64,000 nt of DNA from Laetiporus sulphureus 93-53 (GCF_001632365.1 NW_024468552.1:81593-145592), one strand, 5' to 3'. Counted from the first letter of the stretch, positions 13,824 to 25,880 are shown. Notes: generated by a model from the sequence alone, not told the origin. Translations and numbers: made by a program.

Positions 13824-15954
13824 CTAGCGCACCATTCCATGCTCAACAGGTATACCTAGTCCTTCAAGCGCTCTCCTCCCACGTCTCGCCCAAGAGTCCA
13901 TGGTTGCCGGGTACTCGAACCACATCGGGCCAGCAGCCCCTGCTATGGCCGAAATCTCTCCAGCGTCACCAGCGTTTGAAGAACCAACGGGCTCGACTAC
14001 TATCATACCATCGTTCCCCACAATGGGGCCGGGTCGCCCCACTGGTCCCCACAAACCTCCTGCGCGTAGCCATGCCGCGACGTTACTCTGCCGCCTGACC
14101 TGGTCAAGGATGCCGATCACTGCAAGCAGGGTCTCGTCGTACAACACCTCCGGCTTTTGCAAGTGCAGGCCTTGTGCGAGAGCTTCAATTCGCACTTGTC
14201 GTTTGCGGTACCTTTGGCGCTTCGGGCGATCAGCATCTCCGTACCGGAGATCTTCAGATGATGTATTAGATAGTGGCAGATCCACAACCCCTTCACGCCG
14301 CGTTGAACCTTCTACCGCAGCCGTTGACAATTGCGATCGCTTGTTCTCGAACTTTGGCTTCTTGAATTTATGGGAGTCCGTCTCTTCCAAGCGATCCTCA
14401 TCATTCGCTTCTTGCAGGACATTACGGGCGCCACCGGATGGCTTTCTTGTTTGAGAAGCATCCACAGGGTTCTTCTTTTCAGCCAGCTGCTTCCGCGTCA
14501 GGAGTATCTGTTCCCAATCCTGCTCTTTCCGAAAACTCTCCAAGTCAAGCGCACGTCGTTTTGCGTCATATTCGCGGATGCACACGTGGTTGTACGGCTG
14601 CTTTGCGGCCTTCAGTGGCGAATCGTCCAGCAAGAGCGTCGTCAACGCTGAATGTACTTGCACCGATTTACTAGGAGCATCCCGTAATGCGGCACTTGGC
14701 CCTGCATTCAAACCTTGCCCGAAGGGAAGCGAGGAGTGTAAGGCTGGGAGCTGTGACCAAGGCTTGGAGAGATCCTTGAGTGTCTGTACCTTGGAATCTA
14801 TGGATACAACGAACAGAAGCACCAGAAGATGTACAAAAAAATAGGAGCAAATGCTGAGCGAGTGTAACAAGTGTGCAACAAGGAGAAAGAAGATACGCAC
14901 TGTACTGATCGTCGGACAACCCGAGAGTGTCTCTCGCCCAGATTGCGACGAGGTCACCCCTTTGTTCTCCGAAACACTTGTCAACCATGTCTGCAACACT
15001 GTGCGGCTGTGCGGAGGACCACACCATTACGTCAAGCCACGATTTCGTCTCCGGTGTGAAGAGGTACGACCGGAATGCTGCCATGTACGGACGCGGATGA
15101 ACTGGGCGCAGCCGAGGTCCATATTTTGGGACATGCATACGGTCAGGTCGATGGAGAAGAGTTCCGTTCAAGTCCAGTATGAGAAGCTTGCGAGATAATG
15201 ATGGATCGGACAAGGCTGTACAAGCTTCCTCGGTCAATGATAGGTAGCCGGGTGTTGGAAATGGAGGCTGAGGACCCATTGGCTTAGATTCGTAGGGTCG
15301 ATTTACCCCAGAAGCCACGGAAGCGAGGTGACCTCGGCGATCCTGCCTGAGATGAGCATACGGGCCATGCGTCTGCCGTGACTCATCTGCAGCAGCAGAG
15401 GAATCGTGCCCTTCATGTGGCTTCCTCGAGGTTTTATACTCATTTGGAAAGCAGAATGGACGAGATTGTGGGGACTTTGATTTCACATTGCGGCCTCTAT
15501 GTCCATCATAGCCATTCGAATATGACAATTGACGAGATGGCGAAGATCCCGAACGGAAGTCTTCCTCGCTACGGTACCTACGCCTGTCGTGGGCATCTGG
15601 ATAGGATGACCGATGCGTCTGATAGGAGGTCGAATGAAAATGACGTCCGTCATGGTACCTTCGCTGGGTAGTATCGTGCCGTGATTCGCGACGGTGTGAC
15701 GAAGAATTGTTGTCGTGGGAATTGTAATAGCCCGGATCATCAGCGTAGGAGTAGTTATCGTAGGATCTCGTAGCATGGGAGTGGTTTGCGTAGGGAATAC
15801 GGTCATGGGAGCCGTAATCATAGGCATTAACACCATAAGAAAGCTTGCCATTGCGGCCGTACATGGCAGTAGCCAGCCTCAGACGCGGCAAGTTGTGAAA
15901 GGTTGAGCGGCTCAACTTGTCGCGGTTACTGATGCTTTCTTCGCGAGATAGCAA
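13824..15954 (-). CDS. FCP1-homology (NIF) domain protein, DLNGT variant
   Basis: The protein has an N-terminal half of low complexity, rich in Y, H, S, D and R (about residues 30-190), then a FCP1-homology/NLI-interacting-factor domain of the HAD superfamily (KLLILDLNGTLLHRPDR, MVWSSAQPHSV, WARDTLGLSDDQY, LLLDDSP). It ends in a conserved-looking C-terminal helical segment. Two exons: 14901-15954 and 13824-14797; the 103-nt intron joins QY to NSKVQTL in frame (CAG TAC A|AT TCC). SCP-type phosphatases have DxDxT as the catalytic motif. Here it reads D-L-N-G-T, so the second Asp, the general acid/base, is Asn. The domain may therefore bind rather than dephosphorylate, or act by a changed mechanism. 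The start may instead be the internal Met at 15864 (MYGRNGKLSYG). Nuclear or mitochondrial (TIM50-like) roles cannot be told apart here. Confidence 0.82.
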
Positions 15955-16960
15955 GTGTAGGGAGAGCTCTCGTCTGATCCGAGAGAGCGGCTTCGATCTA
16001 TGGTTTAAAATCAGTCAGTAAGCCATGTAACTGTAGCACTACACTCGACAGTATGAGTAGCGATGGAAGAGCGCCTGTCTGCACGAGATGTATCGATATT
16101 CTCTCAATATCGGCAGAGTGTGGAACACGTATGCGATTCGGCAAACCGTCTCATGAATGTAGTGCGCAGGTCACCAACAACCCATAGAGGAGGACTTTTG
16201 GGACTGTATGCGACAGAAAGTCCCGACAATGAGATGAGGGACTGCAGTGAAGTATGCAGACATTGCACAGAGCACTGGCAAGCCAGCGACCGCATCACTA
16301 GAGCATTTATAGCGCTTCTAGCAAGTTGACCACCTACAACGAATATTCGCGTACAGAAGACAGTATCGCAGAGGCAGATGAGCCAGTAGAGTATGCAAGA
16401 AATCGTACACATACATGATTGTGCCCGGTACTGCTTTCAAAACTAGCTGGTTTGGTACGAGATCATAAGGGCCGACAAGACTATAAAAATGCGCTGGAGA
16501 TAGCTCTGGGAAGTGTGCGAGTTGGGAGATCAACGAGGTCCACACGACGAAGAGAATGTTCAACAAGAGGAAGTCGAAAGTGCATGTACCTACAGTCGCT
16601 TGCAGTGACGTTACGTAATCATTTCAGCAAAGTATCAAGGGCATAGCCGTCAGGCTGTTACCTGTGTACCACTCTCGTGGCCGACAGCACGAACCTCAGC
16701 AAGGACCCGTTCTGCGACGTTTTCATAGAGGATACATCGGCAGAGAGTTGTCCAACGCAAGGGCCGTCGAATTGTCGTTGACAAATGTCTGTATGCGTAC
16801 GCATCCAATATCAATATCACATCTTTGAGATATGCACTGACATTACCGGTCGGCTCTGGTGCAGTGATTGACTTTCTCGTAGCTCTGACCCTGGGACAGT
16901 GGTGGAGAAGCACACAGTGATAGAGAAGCACACAGTATTAAAGAAGCACACAGTAGTCGA
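15955..16960. promoter_or_regulatory. Divergent promoter region between NIF gene and PfkB gene
   Basis: About 1 kb between two head-to-head genes. Several hydrophobic frames occur on the - strand (16104-16566, 16650-16931), but I could not join them into a recognisable protein. A tandem repeat next to the PfkB start is listed separately. Confidence 0.4.
16905..16958. repeat. Three tandem 18-bp units abutting the PfkB start codon
   Basis: Three head-to-tail copies of an 18-bp unit with the core agaagcacacagt occupy 16905-16922, 16923-16940 and 16941-16958. The last ends two bases before the ATG at 16961. The third to fourth bases of the variable end differ between copies. The array is likely transcribed as 5' UTR. 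Confidence 0.85.
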
Positions 16961-18609
16961 ATGGCACGCCTACGTCGCGACACGCACGACTCGGCCCTGC
17001 AACGTCCTCTTCGAGTTGTCGCCTCCGGAACCCTTTTCTTGACGCATACATTCACCCTCCCAACTCATCCCGAGCCATCCACTGTCATCCGGGCCAGTTC
17101 CGTCTTTCGCTCGCGCGGAGGTTCGGCCAGCACATGTCTCAGCATCCTAGCCCAGTTTCCTCACGTAGATGCGATGTTGGTTGCGCCTTTAGGAGGCAAC
17201 GGCGATGGCCAGCGAATTATCCATGACCTCGAGAACGAGCGGGTGAGCACCCGTTTCTGCAAAGTCTGGGACGAGGCTGGCGTGCCCGGCGCGTGGGTTC
17301 TACACGCAGGTCGCCCTCACTACACTTATTCTTCTTGACTTCACTCACTACCACGCGTTCCAGACGATACTGGTACGAGCACGGTGATCAACAACAACCC
17401 GCTGCCAGATATCGCGCACGAAGAATTCGTGTCCCTCCTTGGGCCTTTACTCGCCCCCGAGAATTATGCACATCTTGCCCCTACGGACGCAAGGGCCCAC
17501 AACCCATCTCCGATGCCACAGACGTCCCCCTCAGCTGTCCATCCCGCTCCTATTCTTTCGCATCAGACGGGCAACAGCCCTGCTCCGTTCGACTGGCTCC
17601 ATTTCGAGGGGCGTTCGGTGAAGACGACCCTGAGCAACATCATGGGCGTCGACGGGCTTGCGCGCGAACGCAGGTGGAGGAGCCACTGCGTGTTCAGCGT
17701 CGACGTGGGCAGACGCGCGAGACAGGGTGTGGAAGCGGTAAGACACTCTCTGTGAGCGTTCAGCGCGCACTGACCTCGCCCGTGTAGTTGATACCTTACG
17801 CAGACGTCCTCTTTCTTAACAAGCACTACGCGTGCGCCCACTCGCCCCAGTACGCAGGCTCCCCGCGGGCGTTCCTGCTCTCGCTCACCGCGCTCGCATC
17901 GCCTCATGCGCTCCTCGTCGCCCACTGGGGCGAAGACGGCGCGGCGGCCCTGTCCGTGCCGACACGCGAGTACTTCCAGAGCTCCGGCTGGGTCGGGCTC
18001 GACGTTTCCGAGGCAGCCGCAAATTCCGGAGACAGAGGCAGTCAGGCGCAGAACGAGGTCGTGTCCGTCAGGACGGGGAGCGACTTCTGGGCGGGGCAGC
18101 ACACGGCTTCGTCCAGCGTCTACACGGCGGGCGTGCTCTCGTCCCTTTCATCGTCCGCGTCTCCCACTCCGACATCGCCCAATCCACCAAGTGCACAAGC
18201 TCCGCGGGAGGCACAGTCGAGCGATGGTGAATCGGACGACTCGGACGACACGCAGGTCGGCGCGAGGCCACGCCAGGGTGCGAAAGGAATCGTCGACGAG
18301 GTGGGCGCGCAAGACGCCTTCGTGGCGGGCATGATCTTCGCGTTGAGCCGGAGCCTGCTCCCTGGCGAACCCTACACGCCGTCTTCTGTCAAACGCGACC
18401 CCACGAACTTTGTGACCGAAGATAGAGATGGTGGCAAGTGGAGGCTGGAAGAGTGTCTGAGGTGCGTCGTGCTGTGCGAGTCGATGGGCGTGCAACTGAT
18501 CAGTCGACCCGTTAGGTTCGCGACGGAACTGGCGGGTAGGAAGGCACGCAGGAAAGGGTGGCAGGGTTTGGCGGATGAAATGGCAAGGGCGGGCTGGTTT
18601 GTAACGTAG
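16961..18609 (+). CDS. PfkB-family carbohydrate kinase
   Basis: This is a ribokinase/ketohexokinase-type sugar kinase that moves phosphate from ATP to a sugar or nucleoside. Exons 16961-17309, 17364-17737 and 17788-18609 give a 515-codon frame that closes exactly (1545 nt). Landmarks are RPLRVVASGTLFLTHTF, FRSRGGSASTCLSILAQF (sugar-binding glycines), APLGGNGDG, DDTGTSTVINNNPLP, FDWLHFEGR, LIPYADVLFLNKHYA and the C-terminal PfkB signature VDEVGAQDAFVAGMIFAL. The catalytic base Asp is present in GAQD, where GAGD is usual. Two insertions are unusual: one of about 40 residues rich in Pro/Ser before FDWLHF, and one of about 50 residues of Ser/Pro/Asp low complexity before KGIVDEVGAQD. Both fall in loops. 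The substrate is not clear; the INNNP pattern is nearer ketohexokinase-like proteins than adenosine kinase. Confidence 0.88.
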
Positions 18610-18849
18610 CGATATCCTCGCCCGTATATTCATTGAGTCGCCTCGATGACTTATACCCAGATGCATATGACAGGTGTTCCGCCCTCTTCGTATAAACCAC
18701 AACTCCACTAATCTCCCAACGATGTTGATGTAGACTATTGCGCGCATAAGCGAGAAGAGATAGATTGCTGAGGTAGGTTTTTGACAGTCTCTGGTCACCA
18801 ATAAACATACGATTTGTTTCGTCACAGTGCCTGATATACACTGTATTTC

Positions 18850-21624
18850 CTACTGCAGAGTAATGTAAAGATGCTTGCTCGTGAGCACCGCTCTCGCACC
18901 AGGAATCAACACAATTGTCTGCGTATTGTCAATGATCATCGCAGGGCCCTCGATGACGTCTCCGACAGCGAGCGAGTGGAAGAGATACACGGGGGTGTCG
19001 TCCACGCGCCCGAGCTGGTCAAAGTACACGTTCCACGTCGTATCCGCCTTCTTCCTGTCGACCGCACGCTGCTCCATCTTGGAGATCTCGGCAAACACAG
19101 ACTCGCCGAGCGAGTCGAACGTCTTGCCGATTCCGCGCACCTGGCATAAGATGAGACTCCGTCCTTCCTTTTGTTGTTATCACTAGGGATGGAGCGTACT
19201 TTGATATCATCGACAATGATGCTCTTCGTCTCGAGCAGAAAGCCGAACTCGGCCATGTATGCGCGCTTGAACGCGGCCAGGAAGTCTTCGTTGCCATCGC
19301 CGTCCTGCACACCAGGAAGCACCATCAACGCCGTGTCGGTGCCGTCGAACCGCATGTTCAGCATCCGCTCCGTGTGGACGTGAGCGCCCTGGAAGCCCTG
19401 CCGGCCGAGCTCCTCCCGCACCTCCGCGTCCAGCTTGTCCAGCCGCGCGATCAGCGACCCGCGATTTTCCGGCGTATAGAACGTCGATGATGGCTGTTGC
19501 AGTTCAAAGACGCTGTGATGTCCGTGATTCGTATGACTGTGCTGCATGCAAGGAAAGTGGACTTACCGGTCAGCGAGCGCAAGACCGTACGCCGACAGAA
19601 TGGAACTATATTTGTGAATGAGAATCGTCTTGATCCCCAGCAGCTTGGCAATTTCGCAGGCGTGCTGGCCTCCTGCACCACCAAAGCTCGCAAGACTGAG
19701 CCGTCAAGTCAGCATTTGTTCCGAGATCACTGCAACAAACTCACATATGCTTCGACAGTGCATACCCTCTCGCCTCTGTCAACGCTCGGATAGGCCGCGC
19801 CATCGTCTCGTTCGCGACTTTGATGAAACTGAGAGCTGGTTAGGTACTTGCAAAACGACCGAGCCGACACACATACCCATAGACGACCTCGTCGAGGTCG
19901 AGCTGCTTCTCCTGGTGTGCGTTGATATCCTTTCTGAGCACCTCGAACGCAGAACGCGACGCCTCTGTGTCGAGTGGTTCCTTTGCTGACTTGCCGAAGA
20001 TCTTCGGGAAGTAATCCGGGACGAGACGGCCAAGCACCAGGTTGGCGTCTGTGACCGCAAGCGGGCCTCCCTTGCTGCAGACCCCACGATGTGAGCGACG
20101 AGCGAGCAAGCGTTTTGAATATGCCTACCGGTAACACGCCGGACCAGGCTCGGCACCAGCGCTCTCAGGGCCAGCACGGAACAGGCCGTTGCTGAACGAC
20201 AGACATGATCCACCGCCCGCCGCAACGGTGTTGATGTCCAACTGTGGTGATTGAATCGTAACGCCGGCCGTTGTCGTCTCATAGACGATCTCGTAACGGC
20301 CATCGAATCGCGACACGTCCGTGGACGTGCCACCGACATCCAGCCTGCCCGTCCTACATGAGCTGCGCACCGACATGTTCACGAGCGGCCACTTACCCAA
20401 TCACAGGGTGCTTGCGCTCCCGGTCCCAGCTCGTTAGCGCGTAACCAACCACACCGCCAGCAGGACCGCTAAGAATACTTTTGAGCCCCGTGAAGTTCGT
20501 CAGGTCGAGCAGGCCACCGTCGCTGCCCATAAACTCGACCCGTGGGCTCCGCAAGCGGCCGTCCCTCAACTTCTCGTCGAACCCATCGAAGAATCCGTCG
20601 AGGTACTCTCTGAGGATGGGCGTCAGGTACGCATCCGCGGTGGATGACACGCCGCGCGGCACCATCTTGATCATGGGCAGCAGCCGCGACGACTCGGAGA
20701 TGTGCTTGAAACCGATGGAGCGAGCGAGGCCCCCGATCTGCTGCTCGTGTTTGGGGTATGTGTACGAGTGGCAGAACACAATCGCGATCGAGCGGTAGCC
20801 CTCGTCGTACAGCCGTTGCAGGTCCGCCTTGACAGCATCTAAGTCTGCAACGGCGTGGTCGTCAGCAAGAAGACTGTATATTGGCGGGATTTGAGGACTC
20901 ACTTGGACGTTGCACGATCCTGACGGCCTCCCCCGACAGACCTTGGACAACCTCGCCAGGACCATCAGCGTCACCCTTGCCGTCCCATCCCTTTCCCCTG
21001 TAGCCATGCTTGACTTTGCCGTTTTCGTCGAACTGTACTGCATGTGCCTCCGCTTGTGGGTCGGATGTGTAGCCCACTAGCGTGACGCGCTCGTCGACCT
21101 CGAGCACAGTCGAGTACAGAGGCGGAGGGCGGCGGATGTTCAAGTCGAAGATCTTGGGTCGTGCTTGGTTCCCGATCAGAAGAAGATCCTTGAACCCGCG
21201 CGTGATGAGCAGTGCGTGCTTGTGGCCCTTGCGCTCGAGTAGAGCATTTGTTGCGACCGTAGTGGATAGACGGATGTAATCTGTATAAATGTTCGCACGA
21301 GGACATTATGTACAGTAGAGCAATACACTCACCGATTTTGTCGGTCGTCAGCGTCTGGCCGCGCGGAATTTTGGTCCCCGTCGCAATCTCCAATATCCGC
21401 CTGATACCTTCTGTGGGCGCATCGCGATAGTTGCCAGGATCTTGTGAAACTGTGTATTCCATTGAGATGATAATTAGCGTGCAAAGGGAAGTCTACTTAC
21501 GAAGTTTCACCACAACCTCCTTTCTCTCCTTATGGTTCTCTGGATCAGGATACGATGCATGCACATCACAGAATGTTCCCCCTCGGTCGGCGCAAATCCT
21601 GATGGATCGATCAGGAACGGGCAT
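18850..21624 (-). CDS. OXP1: 5-oxoprolinase family protein, HyuA half only
   Basis: It matches the N-terminal half of eukaryotic ATP-dependent 5-oxoprolinase, which opens 5-oxoproline to glutamate in the gamma-glutamyl cycle. From [18 protein letters not shown] (21624) the hydantoinase/oxoprolinase N-domain runs through [32 protein letters not shown] and [14 protein letters not shown]. The HyuA ATPase part follows: [66 protein letters not shown] and [10 protein letters not shown]. The acetophenone-carboxylase-like linker then ends [18 protein letters not shown] and SKHLYITLQ, followed by TAG at 18850. Family members are about 1280 residues and continue here into the HyuB domain of about 500 residues. 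That domain is entirely missing, and the 240 bp to the neighbouring gene hold no trace of it. Around ten short introns are well formed and no internal stop was found. It is either a natural HyuA-only protein or a gene truncated exactly at the domain boundary. Confidence 0.85.
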
Positions 21625-23748
21625 CTACAGAACGTTGCCGTGAATATCTGAACGTCAACATGAGGATCACGACGTACTCTGATAGATGGGTTGAGGTTTC
21701 TAATCGTGGGGGATTCCACCCAGCCAACCTCCTGCTATATACCATGCAGAGACTCGGTGAGTCAGTCTGAAATCGATGACATTTCTTCTGCGTACCCCTT
21801 TAATTGCAATCAGGCACTCGGTCCTCCGTTAGGCCTCTGAGCACGCCGAGATTCGTATACGGTATCTTAGATAAGAGTGCGCTTTGCAAACCGTTAGTTC
21901 CCGCCGCCACATAGGCTCAAACTTAGAGACATCACGCACCTGACATGAAAGATCATGCACCTCGGCCGAGAAAGTATCGAAATGCAGCAAGCGGCCTGGC
22001 TACGGAAGAAACGAATGGAGCAGGCAGTGCGAAAGAGCAGTCACAGTGTTTGATAGCGGGACCGCCATTGCTGGGGATCGTTTATTCTTCCAGACTGTTG
22101 GTCACCGGATGGACGATAGCGGGAAGAAACAAAACGCCGCGAGCGCATATATGTTCAAAAATATTTGTACCTAGTATCTCAGGAACAGCACCGTGTCACG
22201 CTGACTCTCGCTTAGTAGTACCATTGAGTACTATCACCCGACAATCATAGTAATGCAATTCACGCTCCTGTCATCGGTGTCCCCCTCCCAAACAGAAAAT
22301 GTGATAAAATTATGAAAGTCCATGAGAGTGTGATCATTGATTGCCCACTCAAGTTATCTATGACGTGCAAGGCGAGCGTACTATATGACTACTTACAATG
22401 AAAGGCTCTACTTGAACGCCGTGATCATACTTGCTTGTTCCTTCAGCTATTAGACGACACTGACCGATGCCGATGCATGTAGCATGAGAACTGCACTCTT
22501 TGGGGACTGTGATGAAATTGTGAGAAGATGTGCATGGATTTGGAGGGTATGGGGTCAGTATTTCGAGGCTGCGAAGGCGCGAATGCATCAGAGAATGACC
22601 ATATCGAATGATGTCGGAGTAAACGAAGTGTTCTCGCACGGTGGTTGATGATAGCATTGCTGTAGTGACAATAAGCGAAAGTTCCTTATGATAGAACCCG
22701 CGAGAGATGTCGACCACGAGATGATGGGCAGGACACCAGACACTAAAAATGTCGCAGCAGAGGGCCAGCATTAGGAACAGCTCAGTCGGAAAGTATCAAA
22801 CATTGTCTGTTGTTGACGTCGGAGCACCCAGAGGGTACAAAGTGGCATGAACATCTCCGGGCACCGGTTTTAGTAGATGTGTTAACCAAGCATGTCGAAT
22901 ATTAGGCCAAAGCCCAACGGAAACCGACAGTTGGGTCATTTGGAGGAGTCGTGTACAATCCCTTCGGTAATACGTGCTGCTCACGAACACGAAGATGGCA
23001 TCTTATATCTGCACAAGGAGCTCCCATCTCAAAAGTCTCTTCGCTTGCATCGTGCGTCAGCGCGGACAATAGTGACACAGTGAAATGGTCGAGGATGGTC
23101 ATGGTGTTGTAACGAAGCCATCTATTCATCATCATAGCCCTGAACAGGTACCCGTGCCCGTTTCGGGACTGCCCACTCAACATCAGCTAACGTCATTTGT
23201 GAAAGACCGCAAGATACGCACGAGGGTAAGTTGTAGGAATCTGCTCCGCGGGCCTCCATCCCATCCTTCTACGGATCGGTGGCACTGTAATAGCGATCAC
23301 TGGGCCCGAAAGGCCGATGATGAGGGAGAAAAAGATGACGGGCGACTCGTGCGCTTGCCGTTGCTGTTAGTTGCGGCGACAGGCGACGGCGTAGGGGAAG
23401 GGGTTAGATGAGCACGAAGTTCTACTGAAGCATAGCCGTTAAGCATACCAGGTAACGGTACGTTCCCCGCAGGGGTGAGGTGATGGAAGCCATCGCCGCC
23501 ATCGTCGAAATCCACAAGCAAAGGCTGTGAGATGCAAGATAGTCGTCGCAGTAACGGGGCGCGTTCGGACGTGTTGAGGGTTAATGCTTATCGTAACCGT
23601 GGGAACCACAGATATTGACTTTTCAAAATCCGCAGATGGCTCTAGTCAGGGACATAAGACAGCTACGATGTTCGAATGATACAGAAGTCTGTTTTTGGAA
23701 CCGAATGAAATGCAGAGGAGACATCATGGATGGACGAAGAGATAACTA
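21625..23748. other. Long intergenic stretch, nothing recognised
   Basis: About 2.1 kb between the 5' end of the 5-oxoprolinase gene (-) and the 3' end of RRP45 (-). Frames of up to 137 codons occur on both strands, but none shows family motifs or linked exons. The region near 23300-23460 is GC-rich. It may hold a lineage-specific gene or a decayed element that I cannot identify. Confidence 0.4.
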
Positions 23749-24831
23749 TCACCGTACTTCTACTGTCCGTCCGGCCCAATCCTCTTTCAGCCGCTCTTCC
23801 ACAATCTTATCCAGCTCCTTTGCTCTGTCAACCGCAACATTTATGATGCGCAGAATCTCTTCTGGCGCGAGCGGGACGCCGCCCGCCTTCTGCACAACAC
23901 ACAGCTCGCGTTGCGCATTGAGCGCAACGGAGAGCAAACCTGCGCTGAGAACCTGCTCGAGGTGAGACGGATCCAGGACAGGCGAGGTAGCAGGATCAGA
24001 GAAGTACGCGAAGGTAAAGCAGTAAGGCGTATGGTGCATTGAGAGGGGGACAGGAGCGCGTTCCGACGGGAGATGCTAATAGAGAGGGAATGAGCGAGAT
24101 CCTGAGGGCATACATGCCGATGACACGTACGATCGTTACTTCGTCTCCGACGACCTCTACTTCGGGGCGTCTGAAATGCTTCAGCGCGATCACACCTGCT
24201 AAGCAAGCGCAATCCAGCATATTGCCTGCATCGGCTAGACAATGAATAGTCAAACGCAGATGCCAGACCTGATATACGCGTAGTTCACGTCAATCAGTTG
24301 ATAATGAAGACAGGCGACTGCCACGTACTCGTTGCCCCGCAAGGACACATAGAGACTCCTTGTCTACAACATCACTCCTCCGCAACACTTTGTCCAGCAT
24401 GCGCGTAATTGTCACTTCTTCGTCAGAGGGTCTACGCAGGACTTACAGTGAGAGAGAAGCGCTTCGTTTCAGACGACGCACATACCCACCGACCGGCTTC
24501 GTATTCATTCGATGCCATAGGGGAGATCTCAGAATGGATCGTGATGATTCCCTCGAGCGGCCTTTCTGGCGGTGGCTTCACCATTTTTGCGTCCACCTGC
24601 GCTATGATTCTAGCATTCATAGCTGCTTCAGTAGCATACACTGATGTTTGTATGTGTCAGTATTCACCGTGTTTTTCCAAGTGCGCACTCAACCCAACCC
24701 AATTCGGGGCCAAAGGTGAGTTTGGGCTTGCGCATCTCCAGCATATTGCGACCATCGAGGCGAAGAGACTGCTTGAGAGAAGCAGAGAGGAACTCTTTCT
24801 CTGGGATTGACGGCGAGGGTGGGCGAGGCAT
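23749..24831 (-). CDS. RRP45: Exosome core subunit RRP45 (EXOSC9), RNase PH-like
   Basis: This is a structural RNase PH-fold subunit of the nine-subunit exosome ring, acting in 3'-5' RNA processing and decay in nucleus and cytoplasm. It starts MPRPPSPSIPEKEFLSASL (24831). Family landmarks follow: RLDGRNMLEMRKPKLTFG, GWVECALGKTR, PPPERPLEGIITIHSEI, EVTITRMLDKVLRRSDVVDKESLCV, LTIHCLADAGNMLDCACLAG, ALKHFRRPEVEVVGDEV, HHTPYCFTFAYF, DPSHLEQVLSAGLLSVALN and a C-terminal helix ending RTVEVR. The long C-terminal extension of vertebrate EXOSC9 is absent, as in yeasts. Several short introns are in frame. Its start lies 142 bp from the TRM112 start on the other strand, so the two share one short promoter region. 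Confidence 0.93.
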
Positions 24832-24973
24832 GGCGGCTGATAGAGAGCGGTAAGGTGCTGCACTTTGCAGAGAAAACGGTGGTGCGCGGCGGTGGCGTCG
24901 AGTTGTTTTGCACCGAGGCCCGACGTTTTCCCTTTCGGGCGACGTGTTTCTCTTCCTCGTCATCCAATTCATT
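24832..24973. promoter_or_regulatory. Bidirectional promoter, RRP45 and TRM112
   Basis: Only 142 bp separate two diverging start codons (RRP45 at 24831 on -, TRM112 at 24974 on +). Both products serve RNA and ribosome metabolism. No TATA box is visible; a GC-rich block (gcgcggcggtggcgtcg) sits at about 24884-24900. Confidence 0.6.
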
Positions 24974-25509
24974 ATGGTCCGCCTACTCACGCATAATCTC
25001 CTTGCATGCCACGCGAAGGGATGCACGTCAAATAACTTCCCTCTGCAGCTCAAGGACGCGCAGATCGAGCTACGGGACGCGGAGTTCAATCCTGACTTCA
25101 TCCGTGGTTTCCTACCGCGTCTTGAGTGGAAAGCTTTGGTGGATGCTGCCCGCCAGGTAAGTACGATGCTTGACATTCTTTACCACGAAGATATTAAAAC
25201 TCAGAATCAGCTTGGCGATACGTCCTTGCCTGACCAGCCGCCAGAGATGCTAGACGACGAATTTCTTCAGAACCTGCACCATGTCTTACTCGAGGTCCAT
25301 TTTTCGCTCCGACGCCTCGGCTCCCTTCGCTGATGATGTGCAAAGATCCATATAGAAGAAGGTGAAATGATCTGTCCAAATTGCAAGCACGTCTATCCCA
25401 TCTCGAACGGCATTCCGAACATGGTGGGTGTTGTTCTCTTATGCTTCAAACCAGCCATTGAATCTGTGGATGGATTGTACAGCTCCTAGCAGAACACGAA
25501 ATTGGTTGA
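24974..25509 (+). CDS. TRM112: TRM112, methyltransferase activator subunit
   Basis: This is a small zinc-binding partner that stabilises and activates methyltransferases acting on tRNA (Trm9, Trm11), rRNA (Bud23) and release factor eRF1 (Mtq2). The product is about 125 residues: MVRLLTHNLLACHAKGC, then NNFPLQLKDAQIELRD, DFIRGFLPRLEWKALVDAARQ, LGDTSLPDQPPEMLDDEFLQ, LHHVLLE, IHIEEGEMICPNCKHVYPIS, NGIPNM and LLAEHEIG. The zinc ligands come from the N-terminal C-x-x-x-x-C pair (CHAKGC) and from CPNC. Three introns (after ARQ, VLLE and NGIPNM) split it. The length is normal for the family. It runs convergent to the peroxiredoxin gene. Confidence 0.95.
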
Positions 25510-25880
25510 TCACCTCGCATCTGGGATTGCATGTGCTCCGTGTGAGATGTTTGTTTGGAGGCCACAAAAGGAGCTTCCTATGCGCTACAACGACGGGTAA
25601 CGAGCCCGAGCTTCTACGGTTCGCACACGTGTCCAAGGAAACACAACAATTGTATGAATTCTCCTGTAGCAGTACCGTTACTACTTATGAGCTGAGGAAA
25701 CATTGGCAGGACGGTCTTCTAGAACAACATCTATCATCTACGAAATCTAAGCAAGACAACTACATTGTTGAGACGGGGCATTTTCCGATTCGTTGCACGT
25801 CGTTATCCTCACAGGAGCCGGAAGATTCACTGAATGTGTTCTATTGCCCTGAATGCTCACAAAGCTGAATAGACAGACGA
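25510..25880. other. Gap between TRM112 and peroxiredoxin 3' ends
   Basis: The space between two converging genes. A + strand frame continues through most of it to 25868 but shows no family features; it probably reflects 3' UTR. Confidence 0.35.

Noticed and set aside
16104..16931. Hydrophobic - strand frames that look like a multi-span membrane protein
   Set aside because: I could not join them into one frame with conserved motifs, and the region is the divergent promoter of two solid genes.
18610..18849. Remnant of the missing HyuB domain
   Set aside because: The three frames on the - strand hold no match to HyuB motifs and are too short.
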